A stretch of DNA of 64,000 nt from assembly GCA_037893245.1 (NCBI GenBank), contig JBAIAA010000254.1, positions 1-64,000 on the forward strand, read 5' to 3'. The notes beneath the pieces were generated by a model. The model was not told where the DNA came from. It ran no database searches and worked only from the letters and a program-made list of their open reading frames with translations. The stretch comes from Crossaster papposus (Eukaryota; Echinodermata; Asteroidea; Velatida; Solasteridae). A program made the position numbers and the translations under genes. Each line of letters opens with the position of its first letter. Positions within the stretch are counted from its first letter, which is position 1. Below are positions 1-11,198 of the stretch, one piece after another.

Positions 1-4
1 CGAC

Positions 5-102
5 ATGAGACCCCCCCCCCCACCCCCCTCTTCAGTACCCCATACATATACACTCTTGGACTATTGTTACTTACCCCACCCCCCCCCCCCCCCCCCCCCA
101 CC
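5..102. repeat. C-rich low-complexity tracts
   Basis: Two homopolymer-like C runs (about 10-28 and 76-101) separated by ordinary sequence. Open frames across them are proline runs with no other protein-like content, so I do not call a gene. Such tracts recur in this window, often next to inverted-repeat elements. Confidence 0.8.
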
Positions 103-257
103 TAAAAAGATAACAAGAATCCCTGTGAAACTGCCACAAAGGAGGGGGGGGTTCTACTTCGTCTTATACCTTTGCTCTCCATATGGGAGAATATACAATA
201 AGCCAGGTCGGTATTCCAACCTGCGCATGTGCCCAACAAGATTCGAAAAATAGTCTC

Positions 258-307
258 ATACAATACAATACAATACAATGCAATACAATGCAATACAATA
301 CAATATA
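258..307. repeat. CAATA/CAATG pentanucleotide microsatellite
   Basis: About nine or ten tandem 5-base units, CAATA with occasional CAATG, ending in ATATAA. The 308-628 stretch that follows is AT-rich and shows nothing recognisable. Confidence 0.8.
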
Positions 308-628
308 TAACATTTATCATGAGATATAAACACGGAAGACCAATGCATACAAGGCTCTTACGGGGGGAGAAGTGGTAAATCGACTCTGCTGCATTCTGTG
401 CAATATTTGTGTTGAGACATAAGATTAAGAGACACCTGAAAACACTTCGCTATATCCGATAACGTTTTTTTAAAGAAAAACTAGTTACTGTAAAACACGA
501 CGATCTCTGTAAATTTGCTGGTATACCATAACTAACTATACTTTTGCACGCATACAATAAAATTTGTATCTCGAAAAGTCTTTAAAATTTGTTGTGCTCA
601 CGCATAATATTTTGAACGACACTCTCGT

Positions 629-1262
629 CAAAGGTGGGTATAATTATTTTGCAGATATTCGAGAAACAAATTACTACCCGAATTATTAAGAAATATCTTC
701 GTCTATTTGAAAGTAAATAATGGTTGTAGGCTTCCAGCAAAATGATTGCGCTAGATATTCTGTAATAAAGTTCACGGTCGCCGGACGGCGATCGCGCAAA
801 AAACAAGAACAACATAAGAACCACTGCCCGACACCGGTTGAAAACGAACGCCGTTTTTCTGCTTTTCTCGGCACCCATGATTGTAAAACTTCGAACGGGT
901 CAGTTCGATATTTACTATATAATACCCCCCCCCCCCAAATTCAGCATTCATGGTAATTCAAGCAATTACCAATGGTGTATCCTTACCTTTACATCCATCC
1001 ATTCCTGATAATTCAAGCAATTACCAATGGTCTGTCCTACCTTTACATCCATCCATTCCTGATAATTCAAGCAATTACCAAACGCGTATCCTACCTTTAC
1101 ATGCACCTATTCATGATAATTCAAGCAATTACCAATGGTGTATCCTTACCTTTACATCCATCCATTCCTGATAATTCAAGCAATTACCAATGGTGTATCC
1201 TACCTTTAAATGCACCCATTCATGATAATTCAAGCAATTACCAATGGTGTATCCTACCTTTA
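629..1262 (-). mobile_element. Family A MITE, reverse copy with expanded terminal repeats
   Basis: Begins with a degraded AAAGGTGGGTATAATT end, then carries the family hallmarks in reverse order: GCAGATATTCGAG, ACCGAATTATTAAGAAATATC, the GATCGCC hairpin near 780-800, and TTCAGCATTCATGG. It ends in CCTACCTTTA. The copy is longer than the usual 390 bp because its last 55-60 bp is repeated six times. It codes for no transposase. The family is inferred to be non-autonomous, mobilised by a TTAA-targeting enzyme supplied elsewhere. Confidence 0.85.
936..1262. repeat. Six-unit minisatellite from a family A end
   Basis: A 53-60 bp unit containing CATTCCTGATAATTCAAGC, AATTACCAATGG and CCTACCTTTA occurs six times head to tail, with small substitutions between units. 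Each unit corresponds to the terminus of the host element, so the array grew from the element end. Open frames through it are by-products of the repeat. Confidence 0.9.
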
Positions 1263-1862
1263 GAATTAGCTAAGGAATTTCGACCATAGCATGCATCATA
1301 AGCGCTTTACTTCAATTAGATTTCCAACTTTAAACCTTTTAACAAAAAGCCCCAAAGAGTGAATGTAAAATACAAAACATTATTTGAATGTATAAATATA
1401 TTGAACAAATTGTCATTTTTCCCTCTTAAAAATGTAGAACGATCACCTGCTATTTACGGAATCGCAACCTTTGACACGATACAGACTTGCAATTAGGCTA
1501 CAGTAGCAACAGAAGGTTTTTAATAAAACGAAAACAGTTGAACAGGAAGAAAAACAAAAGTTTTTTTTTTTTCGAGTCGGCTATCGTGTTGATGATTTAT
1601 GCACTTGTCCCTTGTGTCAGGAAAGATTGAATATCAGCTCTTTCCCAAAATAATTTTATTGTGATCGATGGTGCTTTGTTCTTGTCTGAGACATCCCTCG
1701 TTCAAACCTAGATGTTTTGTGACATACAGCAGGTTTCTTCTGTTAACCTCCTAAAACTAAAGGGCGTTACTTCCCTAAACTTGACAGAGTGCATGCAATG
1801 AAACCCTTTTAAATTGTACACGGTGAGATGTTTGTTTAAATTTTCGTAGCATAATTTCGTAG

Positions 1863-2124
1863 CAGATATCGAACAAATGTTACTACCGAATTATTAAGAA
1901 TATCTTACTTATTTGAACGTAAATTGTAGGTATTGGTTGTAGCATGGTTGTAGGTATCTAGCAAAATGATTGCACTAAAATATCCTGTAATTGTTCCGAA
2001 AAATAAACTTTAAACAGAACCGCGATCGCCGGGACGCCGGTTAAAAAACGAACGCCGTTTTTCTGGCTTTTTCTTGTTATCTATGATTATAAAACTTGTC
2101 AGTTAAACGATATTTACCTTTAAA
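1863..2124 (-). mobile_element. Family A MITE, reverse, truncated at both ends
   Basis: Starts at GCAGATATCGAAC without the outer terminal repeat. It passes through the ACTACCGAATTATTAAG and CGATCGCC blocks and stops after GTTAAACGATATTTACC, skipping the C-rich and GATAATTCAAGC section. It abuts the next, oppositely oriented copy. The preceding 1263-1862 is AT-rich spacer with nothing recognisable. Confidence 0.75.
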
Positions 2125-2125
2125 T

Positions 2126-2506
2126 GTATAGATACCATTGGTAATTGCTTGAATAATCGCGAATGGGTGGATTTGGAGGTTGTATTTTTATTGTAAATAT
2201 CGTTTAATTGACTTGTCTGAAGTTATACAGTCATGAATGCTGAGAAAAGCAAGCAAAACGGCGTTCGTTTTCAACCGGCGTCGGGCTGTGGTTTTTGTGT
2301 TGTTCTTGTTGTTATTCGCGATCGCCGTCCGCCGATCATGAATTTTGGTTTAGGGCCTATACAATTCAATTGTCAGAACAATCACAAGATATCTAGCGCT
2401 ATCACATTTTGCTGGATGACTACAATCGTTGTTTACTTTCAAATAAGTAAGATATTTCTAAATAATTTGGTAGTAAAACATTTCCAATGGTGTATCATAC
2501 CTTTAA
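2126..2506 (+). mobile_element. Family A MITE, forward copy
   Basis: Runs from ATACCATTGGTAATTGC through GAATGGGTGGATTTGG, the GCGATCGCCGTCCGCCGATC hairpin and GGATGACTACAATC to GTGTATCATACCTTTAA. The left terminus is worn but the right is complete with TTAA. It lies tail to tail with the truncated reverse copy before it. Confidence 0.85.
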
Positions 2507-3427
2507 GGGTATAGATATGCGTCCCATATACCTACAGTTAGTGGCTATATAGTAGCCAATCTTATTAATAAATGTATAAGCAATTCATGGTTGGCAATTT
2601 TTTTGTATGGAATGAAACTCAAAAATAGAATAGATATCGGTTGTCTTCATGGAAGTTTTTTGGGTGGGTACCGTTCATACCCCCGTTAGCTGACCCCCTA
2701 AATTTTGACCCCCGTGGGCCCCTGCCCCTCTAATCACCATCACGAGTAATTGCAGATGGCATATTGAACAAGGAACATCCGCTGTCTGCTCGGTTGGCCC
2801 TGTTGGTAATTATGGGGTGCGAATTGGTTAGGGAAGGGCGTGGAGGGAACAAAAATCCCCCAGGGCACTGGGACGTTCACCTTTTGCACATCACCTGCAC
2901 CCAATGTTACTAGTTAGTTTCTCGTATATAGGCCTAGGCTCTAGGAAGATAAACAAGGTGTTTCCACCCGACAATCGTTGACAATTTGGGCTATACCTAA
3001 TTGGCAAGCGGAACACTTCATTATGCTGAACTGAATTGGAGGAATAACTTACGGAATGTATTGGGAATCGATTGGTAATTGAGACGCGAAAGCTGATAAA
3101 CTGACTAGATAAAATAAAGGTATTAGGTCCGTTTCTCCGAGTCTTATTTCCAAAAAAGTGAACATTCTCTCCATTCCAGTAAAACTTCATTCCCACAGTC
3201 TGAAACTATATAGGGACAAGACGTTTTAGAGTAAAAATTAATTCACTCAAAAAAGATCGAAATCCAATCGAATTCACTGACTGAAATTATGCTGTTTTCA
3301 GTGTATTTCAATTTATAATCAGAGTGTTTTTTTCACTCTAAATCGTCTAGTCACCAGTTTCACTCGCTGGAATTTGGAGAGTTGCATTTATCTTAAAAGT
3401 AACCTACCGAATTATTAATCCAAAACC
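2507..3427. other. Spacer without recognisable genes
   Basis: Mixed-composition DNA with a short run of CCCC-containing motifs at 2690-2730. No ORF here looks coding: the longest, on the minus strand, is about 100 codons with no recognisable motif. Confidence 0.5.
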
Positions 3428-3819
3428 TTAAAGGGATCGTATACGTTTGGTAATTGGAACCCACTGTTTGTTTCAATCATAGTTATAGATAAATACTATA
3501 AAACTAACCTGTAAACATTTCATTTCAAAAGGTGGCAGCGATTTAGAGATATTGCCAAAAATCGGGAGCGGTTATGTCCACGCAGGAAGAATAATCTGCA
3601 TTGGAATACACAGTCTGAGAAACGTCACTGCAGTAACGCTTCTCTGATTCAAATTTGTTGGAATAAAAAGTGATATCTTTTTCCATAACCGCAGTACTTC
3701 GAAGTGAAAAGTTTCTAAAAATGCATCATACTATCCAAAGCTGCTGTACTTCTTACCAAGTAAGTTTGTATTGCCATTAATTTTTGGAGTAATTACCAAA
3801 CGTATACGATCCCTTTAAA
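3428..3819 (+). mobile_element. Family B MITE, forward copy
   Basis: Terminal inverted repeats TTAAAGGGATCGTATACG and CGTATACGATCCCTTTAA are perfect over at least 18 bases and extend to TTTGGTAATT. The interior has CACGCAGGAAGAATAATC and CTCTGATTCAAATT, shared with the copies at 20.5 and 57.6 kb. The element is about 392 bp, has TTAA at both ends and no coding capacity. Confidence 0.9.
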
Positions 3820-3954
3820 CAACAAGCTTAAATATCGTACCATGCTGTATTAGTTACAGCGCGGCACAGAAAAACCTAATCTTCAAGTTAAGGGTGAATT
3901 TGGCCAAACTATATGTGCTGTCTGGCTATACTTATTTTGTTTGAGTTATAAGCA

Positions 3955-4330
3955 TAAGCAAGATGCTTTCAAAATGACACCTTGTTGACATATTAATAAC
4001 TCCAAACTCACTGTGAAATAATTCCTTCTGTCATTTTGAAGTAAATAATCAAAGAAGTCCAAAGATGCGTCTCAGATGCGCATTTTTGGAAGTTTCCATT
4101 AGTTGTTGGTTTAAAATCGAAATCTTAGAATATTATTTCCTCGGAATTCACAGAGCATTCATAGAGCTAAAACATCGTCAGGCTAATCCCAAACACCATT
4201 CCTTGGAGTTTGAGAAAGATACAAATTCACAACTGATAAATGATACTATAAATTTAAGTAACTTCATAAGTCGAATCATTTTACCTCATTTTGGTCCCCT
4301 TTGGCTGTTAATACCAAATTAATATCAAAC
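3955..4330 (+). repeat. Family E interspersed repeat
   Basis: Shares ATTAATAACTCCAAACTCAC, TCAAAGAAGTCCAAAGATGC, the GCGTCTCAGATGCGC mini-palindrome and ACATCGTCAGGC with sequences at 7.1-7.4 and 35.3-35.65 kb. The boundaries are approximate. The 85-codon frame inside is probably fortuitous, because the other copies break it. Confidence 0.65.
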
Positions 4331-4378
4331 TTCAACGCCATTTATACGTCAAGATGACTTACGTATACGATGCGACAA

Positions 4379-4606
4379 CACTCTAAAACAGACTGGTTGA
4401 AATAACTAACTGGTTGGTAAATATTATGTGTCCAACCAATTATATTGGTCAATATTAACCAAAATAGTGGTCGAAATAACCAATGATATTGGTCATTTTA
4501 ACACAATATTTGTCAAATAACCAATATTTTTGTTAAAATTGACCAATATATTGGTTGGACACATAATCAATCAATTGGTTATTTTCAACTAATGTTTTTA
4601 GGGTGA
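4379..4606. mobile_element. Family H foldback, ACCAAT-rich
   Basis: Begins CACTCTAAAACAGACTGG and ends near TTTTTAGGGTG. The two halves are reverse complements built from TTGGTTGAAATAAC and GACCAATATTGG type motifs. A related element is at 47.44-47.66 kb. It is about 228 bp, has no ORF and is predicted to fold on itself. Confidence 0.75.
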
Positions 4607-6825
4607 AGAAAGTTCAAGTATGTGGACTGTATAAAATGTAAAAGGTGGACTTTGTCGTCTTCTTTCGTATGATGAGCAGCTTAACTTGTTGCTACATACA
4701 TCGGTTTAATGACATTGGTGGAAACAGGGTGGACCGCGTGAAGGTTGTCATCTCCCACCCTGTCGACTTAGTCAACGCTAATCAACATCCAATAGACACA
4801 AAACAATATCTATTTGCACAAAACTACTGTATTCTCTCTTTTTGAGCGTTTAGTACGTCCGTCAAGACTGTGCAGAGAAATACGTACGCATGGAATTTCA
4901 GAGTACGCATCACGGATACGCAACTGATAAACGCATAACGGGCAATACGATTAAAAACGGACACATGTATTTTCGGCTTAAGTCGTGCACGTCATCAACG
5001 TAACGTACATGTACATGTACAGACAAGGCGGCGAGTAACAATGTATGCAATGTATCGAACAACGCCACTTTTGTGTCCAATGTAAAGATGAACTGATGGC
5101 ATTTGCAAGGAAACGAGTACCGGTATAGGTCGACGTAAAAGATTTATAATATCATTACTAAAAGTCATCGGGTGGAAGTTCTGCATGCTCATCATGAGCC
5201 CGTGGCCAAAGTTTACGAGACAAGATAGAGAAAAACATCTTCAAGACGGAAACTTTATCTCTCGTGAGACATCGGGATAATGACGCTGTTTGCATTTTCA
5301 ATGCCAGAGGTCATTATTCCACAGACCAGTGCTAAGCCTAAACTGGTCACCAGCCAAAATGTCATGCAGTATTTATGTTCCACCCTTTTTTGACTGGTAC
5401 TCGGCCGATTTGTGCTTAACGCGTTAATCTTGCTGAGCAAATTTGTTTTGCTAAGGGAGCCCTATGAAATTAAGCATGAGTTACCATCCCCATCCACTAT
5501 TTAAAAAAAAAAAAGAAAAAAAAGAAAAAAAAGAGAGGATAAAAAATTCCCCACAGTATATTCTTTCAATAAACAGGAGATTAAGTCTGGAAATTTTGGC
5601 GGTCATTTGAGTGTCTAGACCGGACCGATTATATATTGGCTTGCTTCAAGTTCATATTCCGCCTTATCCCTGACTGGCCAAAACGATGCACCGGTCAATA
5701 GACACCTGTGGCAATAATGCTATAATAAGTGACTGCCATGAGACCTCTGCAGGATATCATCGAGTCACGACACACCCATTATTATTGAAAACTCACCTGC
5801 GATCGTATACACTTGTCTGACGCAAAGGGTCAATTTAGTCCAGACAAAACAGACCCAGACGTCTTCAGGGGGCCGGCTACGTAGGAAGAGAAGACCCCCA
5901 AAACACAAGGTTCTTGAAGACACCTGTCGCGTGGGAAAGTGGGAAACCGTGATTTATGGCATGCAACGGGTTATTTATCAGAGCACGATTCAAACCTGGT
6001 TTCTCCCTAGATACCCCGATTCTAAATGTCCCCCCTGGCGATGAAATGCCCACATTTTACGCCTATTTTTAGCTCTTTTGTTAAAACCTTTTTCTTTTTG
6101 TACAAGAAAACTGTCTTCAAGCTTTTGTTCGTTTTGGGAACTTGTTTTTTAAAAACTTTTTGGACAATTTCTCCATACAATTACAAGTAGTGTGTTTTTA
6201 CATATTCTTTAATACATGCAGGTCGTTCGTTATGCTGATATCCCAAATGAAGACGTTAACCTATCATCTCTGAATCCCCTCAATATTTTAATCTCCCCTT
6301 GAATCTCAAACTCAAAACTTGAATCTCAAGACTAATTGGCAATCGTTTTTTGTTTATCAATATATAACCGCTTTATAGTCCACACCTTCACAGTCAAAAG
6401 ATCAACTTTTTATCTGTCCAAATATCAAAGCATGCCGATGCGATTAACCCAATCAGAACTTTAGACTTTCTTCTCGGGAAAATTGACGGATTTGAAAATT
6501 CGTTACAAAGGCCACTTAACACACCACCCCCGCCCAACCCCAACTCTCTTGAGTTTGTTGGGAGTGTTAGGATGTTTGTTTGTTGTTGGTTTATTTGGCT
6601 CGTTACGAAATCACAACCACGGTGCGATCCAACATTGCGCAATGTGAAAATGGACCACCCCATTGTGTATTTGTTTGCTTGGCTTGATGCCAACGTACAT
6701 ATACGACCTTTCAATCAATACATAATTCCCGTTATGAAATGTTATAAAAGGTACCTGGTTAATTGATTAGATTGGGTTCACAAATTGATCTCTACAGGTG
6801 TACTGGCCAATTATATACAGTATAC
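4607..6825. other. Spacer without recognisable genes
   Basis: About 2.2 kb with TACATG repeats near 5006-5020, an A-rich tract at 5503-5532 and scattered short ORFs under 110 codons. None has domain motifs, convincing splice sites or family resemblance. I see no repeat-family copy here. Confidence 0.45.
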
Positions 6826-7088
6826 CTTTAGAAACTATAGACGACTGACGCCACGTGTTTACATCTGTATTCAAATGTGCCTGGCAGTACAGTATGCGCA
6901 CACATCGTGTTTTACCTAAAATTTGCTTAAAGAGTGACGTAGCAGTTCAGATCGCCTTTAAATTATGTGACCTCTGATGTCATCTCTTAACCAAATTTAC
7001 GTAAAACATGATGCGTGCGCATACTGCCGGGCACATTTGAATACAGATGAATACAGATGTTAAAACAGAGGGCACATCGTCTGTATAT
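6826..7088. mobile_element. Family D inverted-repeat element
   Basis: The left half carries CCACGTGTTTACATCTG, GTATTCAAATGTGCC and ATGCGCACACATCG. The right half carries the complement, with ATGCGTGCGCATACTGCC and CAGAGGGCACATCG. The central part has TTATGTGACCTCTGATG. A second copy lies at 35.66-35.90 kb and a fragment at 53.69 kb. Confidence 0.8.
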
Positions 7089-7390
7089 CCAAAAAAAGTA
7101 ACCAACAAAATGATGTTCAAAAGCTTAATTGATGTAAAGATATTATAATGACTCGGAACTCCCGGTGAAAATTTTCCATCTGGCATGCTGTCATTCTGAA
7201 AAATAATAATAAAAGAAGTCCAAAAATGCGTCTCTAAGACGCATTAAAAAAAAAACTCATGTGTAGCCGAGTTGGCTCAAAATCGAAGTCTACAGCATTT
7301 ACATAGCTGAAACATCGTCAGGTTTGTTGTCCAGCCACCATTCTTTAGATTTTGAGAACTTTTGCTGCTTCAAACGAGAAAAAAAATGCA
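7089..7390 (+). repeat. Family E interspersed repeat, adjacent to D
   Basis: Contains AAAAGCTTAATTGATGTAAAG, ACTCCCGGTGAAAATT, AAAGAAGTCCAAAAATGCG, GTCTCTAAGACGCAT and ACATCGTCAGG in the same order as the copies at 4.0 and 35.4 kb. At both 7 and 35 kb an E copy directly touches a D copy, so one may have inserted next to or into the other. Confidence 0.65.
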
Positions 7391-7530
7391 CAACCGACAA
7401 ATCTTACTATAACTGTAATGTCACCTGTAGCTTGACTAACAAAACCAAGAGCAGGTCAAGGAATTATATACACACGTCCATTTTTATTTTAGCAGCCAAC
7501 AATTATTTCATCCTCCCTATATAATATATT

Positions 7531-7660
7531 GCCGTCAATCGGGGATTCTAACCCGCGACCCATGTCATCCTTTGTTTGTACTCGAAAGGCCTAGTAGTAG
7601 TAGTACCAGTACCAGTAGTAGTACCATGTATTTGTTTTGCACACGAACGCCAATCTGGAA
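7531..7660. repeat. Degraded family F unit with B-box-like motif
   Basis: GCCGTCAATCGGGGATTCTA, CCTTTGTTTGTACTCG and TTTTGCACACGAACGCC match the family F units at 8.4-9.0 kb. On the minus strand GGTTAGAATCC at 7543-7553 resembles a pol III B box. Too degraded to call an RNA gene. A short (TAG)n/(CCAGTA)n run interrupts it. Confidence 0.45.
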
Positions 7661-7755
7661 CGTTTGGCAACAGGGAACGTAACCGTTCAACGTTATTTAA
7701 ATGCAGACATCACAAACTCTCGAGGTCTCATAATTATGCAGTGCATGTCCGCCTG

Positions 7756-8024
7756 CGATAATTTTTTCTGCAGGTAGGTTGGTACATTAGCTAATCAAAA
7801 CACGGATGGTGTTGACGTCATCGATGATGTTAGAGTTGTTATTATTATTATTATTATTTTATTCATGGGACAACCCTAACCCTAACCCTAACCCTAACCC
7901 TAACCCCTAACCCGAGTCAGATCCCAGACAACTCTAACATCATCGATGACGTCAACACCATCTTTGTTCTGATTGGCTAATAACTGTACACTATGTACCA
8001 ACCTACCTGCAGAAAAAAAGTATC
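7756..8024. mobile_element. Foldback with telomere-like repeat in its loop
   Basis: The left arm (7756-7840) and right arm (about 7929-8024) are reverse complements and share TTTTTTCTGCAGGTAGGTTG, TGGTGTTGACGTCATCGATG and GATGTTAGAGTTGT. The right arm has about 10 extra bases. The loop holds (ATT)n at 7841-7859 and about seven AACCCT units at 7872-7913. No ORF is present. I do not recognise the family. Confidence 0.8.
7872..7913. repeat. Interstitial telomere-like (AACCCT)n
   Basis: About seven copies of AACCCT, the complement of the metazoan telomere unit TTAGGG, with one unit carrying an extra C. It lies inside the loop of an inverted repeat. Confidence 0.9.
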
Positions 8025-8409
8025 GCTGCCCGCCCCTCTCTTCCATCTCGTCCCCGCTCCTTTTCGAGGCAGGTGTTCGAAGCATATTAATAAGAGTGAC
8101 GTGTCTTTCCTCGTCCATTTCCTGCGATCGCCACTAGTACTCACTCACGTTTCACACCTCGTGACTTAACTGAAGGCCGACACAATAAAGCACGGTTAGT
8201 GTTGACAACTCGCTATTTCCCCTTCCACGCGATACCGGTCAGTCGTGATAACTATCTGCGTCCAGTGACGTTGTATTTATTTATTTTCTTTCTGGGAACT
8301 GTTGGAGTCCGACCTCGGCTGACCACCGTTATCAGCAGTTGACAGCTTGTATAGAAGAGTTACTTAATTAACTTCATTTCATGGCACTGCTAAGCCTGAT
8401 CATTTGTTT

Positions 8410-9005
8410 TCGTCCATTTTACACACACACACAAGTGGGTAAATGCCGTCAATAGGGGACGGGGCATTGTCCGACCGTCTTCCCTCTTTTGTTTGTACTC
8501 TAACGTTTTCGGATGATCGCCATAGGATTTGCACACGAGTCTGAATCGGGGACCTTTGCGGAATAGGGGACCCCATTGTTCCCTTTGTCATACGTCCCCT
8601 ATTTCAATCAAAAACAAACGCACACACACATGGATGTGTGTAAACACCTTCCATCGTGAACCCCCTATTGTTCCTCTTTTGTTTGTTCCCTTAACATTTG
8701 TTGAAGGCCTCCCATAGGTTTTGTACACAATTTTAACCGTGGACTTTCTGTCAATCGTGGACCCTATTACCCTCTATTGTTCTACGTCCACTGTTTGAAT
8801 TCGGATACAAACTCATACATACATAGACGTACGCGCCTCCAATCATGGACTCCCTATTATCCATCTTTTGTTTGTACTTTTTCAGAAGACCTCCCATAGG
8901 TTTTGTACACGAATCGAAATCAAGGACCTTTTTTTCAAATAAGGGGCCTTACTGTCCATTATTGTTCTAAGTCCCCTCTTTCAATCAAGAACAAACTCAT
9001 CAACC
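8410..9005. repeat. Three tandem family F units
   Basis: Units of about 190-210 bp at roughly 8410-8607, 8608-8817 and 8818-9005. Each has CTTTTGTTTGTAC, CCTCCCATAGG (ATCGCCATAGG in the first), TTTGTACACGA, a GGGGACC or TGGACC block, ACGTCC and a CAAACTCA/CACACA tail. A dispersed single unit is at 32.69-32.84 kb and a relic at 7.53 kb. Short frames in it are not consistent between units. Confidence 0.8.
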
Positions 9006-9971
9006 CAAGCAGTTGGAAAGAGAAGTGTGCTAATTTTAGAAAGCAGAATTTGCATTAGCGAGTGTCACTCGCGCGCCAAGCACGCGCAAGCGCCAGTCTG
9101 TGTACACCGTGAAATATGTTTACGGTTTAGCACAACTTCTCTGTTGTAGCATGGAGAAATAAGACAGTTTTTTTTTTGTATAGTCGACCTGAGTATAGCT
9201 AGCTATCAGGCCGGGTCATTGACACCAAACTAGTTGACGCATAATCTGACCAGCCCCGACGACAGGTGTGGAAAATGCAACTACATGTACATGTACATGT
9301 ACATGTACATGTAGGCCTACATGCACGCTCAAAGCAGGACTTAAAACGTGTACCTTGTAGATAGACGAACTCTTCACGGCTATCAAGATTGTAAACAAAT
9401 AAATGTATACACATACAAATACGTCCAATTTGAACGCAAAATCACATCATGCACTTTCCTAGTGAAAGTTCCATATTTTTTTCTCTTCAATAATTGCGAG
9501 AATGCAAATTATCTCCCCGCGCCTGAATCAACAACACGAAAGGCAAACGGTGGGCAGGGAGGGGGCCCCGTTTGTGTTGGGGGGTGGGCGGGCATCCTTG
9601 AAGTTGAAGGAAACATTTCATCACTGGGTGTAGTCCTGCGAACCTATCGAGATGTTGTCAACATCATAGGGTTATGAAATTAGCGCTCCCACCCTAAACG
9701 CAGTGAGTCAGACCATAGACGGGGATAGGGGAGCCATAGGCTCCGACTTGCAGTGTATAATCGCCCCAAACTACTAACGAGATAAATGGGGGAAGAAATT
9801 CATCGGTTCCGGAGTGAATCCATGCGTTTGATTGCTACGGAGTTCCGGCTATTACTAGGGAAAGAGTAAAGGGGATATGTGTATGTGTATAGGTGTGGTC
9901 GATTGATGGAATAGCGATGTGGGTAAAGATGACTTGATGAAAGAGCCTGCTCGTAACAAAAAAGTCCTCTT
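9006..9971. other. Spacer with (TACATG)n run
   Basis: 9283-9315 is a near-perfect TACATG hexamer run. The remainder includes a G-rich stretch at 9550-9592 and AT-rich DNA. ORFs are short and lack motifs. Confidence 0.5.
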
Positions 9972-10307
9972 TTAAAGGTTGGATACACCATTTGCAGATA
10001 TCGAAAATGTTTACTACCGAATTAGTAAGAAATATCTATTAAAGTAAATAATGATTGTAGGCATTCGGCAAAATGATTGCACTGGATATCCTGTAATTGT
10101 TTTTAACAAAAATGAATTGTATTTAAACAAAACTATCATAAGAGCCACCGCTCAACGCCGGTTGAAAACGAACGCTGTTTTTCTGGCTTTTCCCAGCATC
10201 CATGATTGTCAAACATCTGACAAGTCAGTTAAACGATATGCTATAAAATACAACTCCACCCATTCATGATAATTCAAGCATTTACCAATGGTGTATCATA
10301 CCTTTAA
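9972..10307 (-). mobile_element. Family A MITE, reverse copy
   Basis: Starts TTAAAGGTTGGATACACC and ends GTGTATCATACCTTTAA, with TTAA at both ends. The C-rich section and central hairpin are shortened, giving 336 bp instead of about 390. Confidence 0.88.
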
Positions 10308-10379
10308 GTTGAGAAAACGAGAAGGTTAACAGCAATGGAGTGCTATTCCTTAAAGGAACAGAGTGGCGATCTGGTGTAT

Positions 10380-10830
10380 AGATATACAGTTACCCGGGTA
10401 ATATCGGGGTTTACAGAACAATGCAGATTTGTATTCGAGTCCCTGCAAGTCCCCACAAGTCCCTGCAAGTCCATCACAAGTCCTTCAGTCTCAAGTCAAG
10501 TCACTGGATGTTCAGATGAACTGTTAACAAAAGCATTCCTTTGTCATTGTTTAACCAGTTACTTGCGACTGGCTTTATGAAAGGACTTGTGACTGGACTT
10601 GTGAAAAGACTTGCAAGGACTCGAATACAAAGCGTTCTCGGGGTTACAAATTGTCCGGGTTAAACTGTCTTGAAACCCCACTTTTAAACCCGGGTAATTT
10701 CTAACCCTATATACTCACGAGTTCGGTTAACCCATTAATCTCAGGGTTAATGGCGACCATGAGATTATCCGGGTTCACTTCAGTAGTAGTGTGAATGCTC
10801 GCTGGCTTTCCTTCTATACCCGGGTGTACG
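10380..10830. repeat. CCCGGGTTA-rich repeat interrupted by a family C element
   Basis: ACCCGGGTAATATCGGGG before the family C insertion and CCGGGTTAAACTG, AAACCCGGGTAATTTC and TATACCCGGGTG after it suggest one older repeat split by the insertion. The boundaries are uncertain and I know no family name. Confidence 0.4.
10428..10634. mobile_element. Family C foldback
   Basis: TTTGTATTCGAGTCCCTGC on the left is mirrored by GCAAGGACTCGAATACAAA on the right. The interior has CACAAGTCCTTCAG and AAAAGCATTCCTTTGTCATT, shared with the copies at 17.99 and 55.15 kb. No convincing target duplication here. Confidence 0.85.
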
Positions 10831-11104
10831 GAGGGGGCGGGCCGTAAACATACATAAGGCGGGATAGAGTTTAGAGGTTTAGACTAGAGATTGCAACCAT
10901 GGGATTTCTGGTAAGATTTAAATGTTTGTTTATTGATGTGTACGGAATAAGTGGTTGCTTCTCTCCACCCAGAAGTAAAATGGGTACCTGTGAGGGCAGA
11001 GATGGTTATTGTGGTTGAATTTAGCTGCTTTGCGCCAAAATGACAGCATTGAGATGTATACTTGACAGGGAGCTGAGATGGTATTTGGAATGTTTCATTA
11101 GGCC

Positions 11105-11198
11105 CAATGACCGAGGTAATAATGTAAAGCGCGTTGATACACCCACATTATGGGAGTCTAAAGCGCTATATAAGAACTAACATTATTATTATTATTGT
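11105..11198 (+). repeat. LINE/SINE-type 3' tail
   Basis: The sequence TAAAGCGCTATATAAGAAC followed by (ATT)n resembles 3' tails of non-LTR elements and their SINEs that are common in marine animal genomes. Only the tail is seen; no reverse-transcriptase frame is upstream. The family link is from memory of the motif, not a search. Confidence 0.45.

Noticed and set aside
629-1262. CRISPR-like array of regular repeats
   Set aside because: The six units are head-to-tail duplications of a transposon end without unique spacers, in an animal genome.
8400-8717. Short ORFs on both strands in the family F array
   Set aside because: Frames are not kept between the tandem units.
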